Source: Xiphophorus maculatus
Taxonomy: Eukaryota > Chordata > Actinopteri > Cyprinodontiformes > Poeciliidae
Length of the DNA stretch: 64,000 nt
Assembly: GCF_002775205.1 (NCBI RefSeq)
Contig: NC_036447.1
Coordinates: forward strand, 28,084,245-28,148,244
Reading direction: 5' to 3'
Within the stretch, counting starts at the first letter, position 1. Every line of letters starts with the position of its first letter. The notes beneath the pieces were generated by a model. That model searched no databases, had not been told where the DNA came from, and saw only the letters and a list, made by a program, of their open reading frames with translations. Below are positions 63,973-64,000 of this stretch, one piece after another. A program made the translations under genes and the position numbers.

Positions 63973-64000
63973 AAACGAATCTGCAACAACTTTTTTTTTT

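Overview
The window is animal nuclear DNA, almost certainly from a ray-finned (teleost) fish. The genes are split into many short exons with GT/AG introns. The introns hold several families of short inverted-repeat transposons, tRNA-derived SINE pieces and microsatellites typical of teleosts, and there is no bacterial-style gene packing. All gene models were built by hand: translated exons were joined only where donor, acceptor and reading phase agreed. Each complete model closes to a whole number of codons.

Layout, left to right. (1) 599-6930, minus strand: the first half of GAA (lysosomal acid alpha-glucosidase); its catalytic exons lie beyond the left edge. (2) 6960-13040: intergenic, with transposon fossils and short perfect hairpins. 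(3) 13041-22960, minus: a C2H2 zinc-finger gene (686 codons plus stop) with two finger arrays (9 and 6 fingers) separated by acidic exons carrying SUMO-type motifs. (4) 24019-34962, minus: a second C2H2 gene, related at its N-terminal acidic exon, with 9 fingers preceded by a run of five small exon starts rich in Lys/Arg, four with Arg clusters and one with an AT-hook core. (5) 35884-36349, minus: an immunoglobulin-domain gene remnant with a signal-peptide exon and a frameshifting deletion. (6) 38865-50719, minus: TXNDC11, 13 coding exons, 847 aa. (7) 53024-60170, minus: BFAR, 456 aa, with RING, SAM-like and membrane segments and a 5' leader exon holding two uORFs. (8) 61690-63972, plus: a small LITAF-domain gene (88 aa).

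Functionally this is a mixed vertebrate neighbourhood: a lysosomal hydrolase, two probable nuclear DNA-binding proteins, an ER thioredoxin-family protein, an ER ubiquitin ligase and an endosomal zinc-binding membrane protein. In human, TXNDC11, BFAR and LITAF all lie on 16p13, so the right half is probably conserved synteny.

I found no clear wholly new system. The most interesting items are: a spliceable 81-nt, stop-free, frame-preserving intron in the first zinc-finger gene that would add a hydrophobic helix if retained; repeated exon architecture and SUMO motifs in the zinc-finger pair; an N-terminal cytosolic tail with a YxxL motif on fish GAA; a uORF whose stop codon is made by splicing 2 nt before the LITAF-like start; about ten perfect short hairpins scattered in non-coding DNA; and a TTAA-flanked MITE family with five long copies and several fragments, one copy internally inverted.
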